Of a stretch of DNA of 5,495 nucleotides, positions 5,460 through 5,495 are shown piece by piece. Position 1 is the first letter of the stretch, and each line of letters begins with the position of its first letter. The notes below the pieces were generated by a model, which saw only the letters and a program-made list of their open reading frames with translations, did not search any database and had not been told where the DNA came from. The DNA comes from Nitriliruptorales bacterium (GTDB lineage: Bacteria > Actinomycetota > Nitriliruptoria > Euzebyales > Egibacteraceae). The stretch lies in the NCBI GenBank assembly GCA_007119305.1, contig SKPY01000178.1:1-5495 (forward strand), read 5' to 3'. Position numbers and translations under genes: made by a program.

Positions 5460-5495
5460 GTGCTCCGTGCAGCCCCGGTCCTCGTCGGCGTGCTC
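5460..5495 (+). CDS. Possible start of a divergent gene, cut by the window edge
   Basis: From GTG at 5460 the plus strand reads MLRAAPVLVGVL for twelve codons before the window ends. One arginine followed by a hydrophobic run could begin a signal peptide or membrane protein. The well-placed TACGGT box and the absence of any other use for this end of the intergenic region support a gene start, but twelve codons do not allow identification. An alternative GTG at 5452 lies in another frame. Confidence 0.35.
   Translation, partial: MLRAAPVLVGVL

Overview
The window is GC-rich (about 70%). Its genes use GTG and ATG starts, one-base and four-base gene overlaps, and cell-wall modules common in Gram-positive bacteria with high GC. 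This suggests an actinobacterium. An early-branching lineage such as Nitriliruptoria or Euzebya is possible, because CWB2-type wall proteins are frequent there, but that is a guess. All complete genes are on the minus strand, so the window reads from right to left.

Right edge (about 5200-5495): a short intergenic region separates a probable plus-strand gene that runs off the window (GTG at 5460, with a leaderless-type -10 box six bases upstream) from the leader of the minus-strand surface protein gene. That leader holds the highlight of the window: a nearly textbook cyclic di-GMP-I (GEMM-I) riboswitch aptamer at about 5306-5217. An 11-bp hairpin (5200-5155) follows it and pairs away the ribosome binding site and all bases up to the ATG at 5154.

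Surface protein (5154-3658): a secreted 498-residue protein with a signal peptide, a CAP/SCP (YkwD-like) domain, a proline linker and three cell-wall-binding repeat 2 (CWB2) modules. The sequence shows a second-messenger RNA switch controlling translation of a wall-anchored secreted protein. A strong 13-14 bp hairpin (3626-3597) probably ends the transcript.

Export operon (3508-226): an ABC-2 permease (Wzm/TagG type), an ATPase with a C-terminal Wzt-like carbohydrate-binding domain, and a GT2 glycosyltransferase (WbbL/rhamnosyltransferase type) form a tightly overlapping operon. The start appears leaderless, with TATACT eight bases before the first ATG. Together they fit synthesis and ATP-driven export of a surface polysaccharide. 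In clostridia, CWB2 proteins are held on the wall by an anionic polysaccharide, so the neighbouring exporter may supply the anchor for the CAP-CWB2 protein; this is inference.

Left edge (1-225): downstream of the glycosyltransferase lie small GC-rich hairpins and a perfect 62-bp tandem repeat (two whole copies and a partial third) that probably continues beyond the window. No gene can be supported there.
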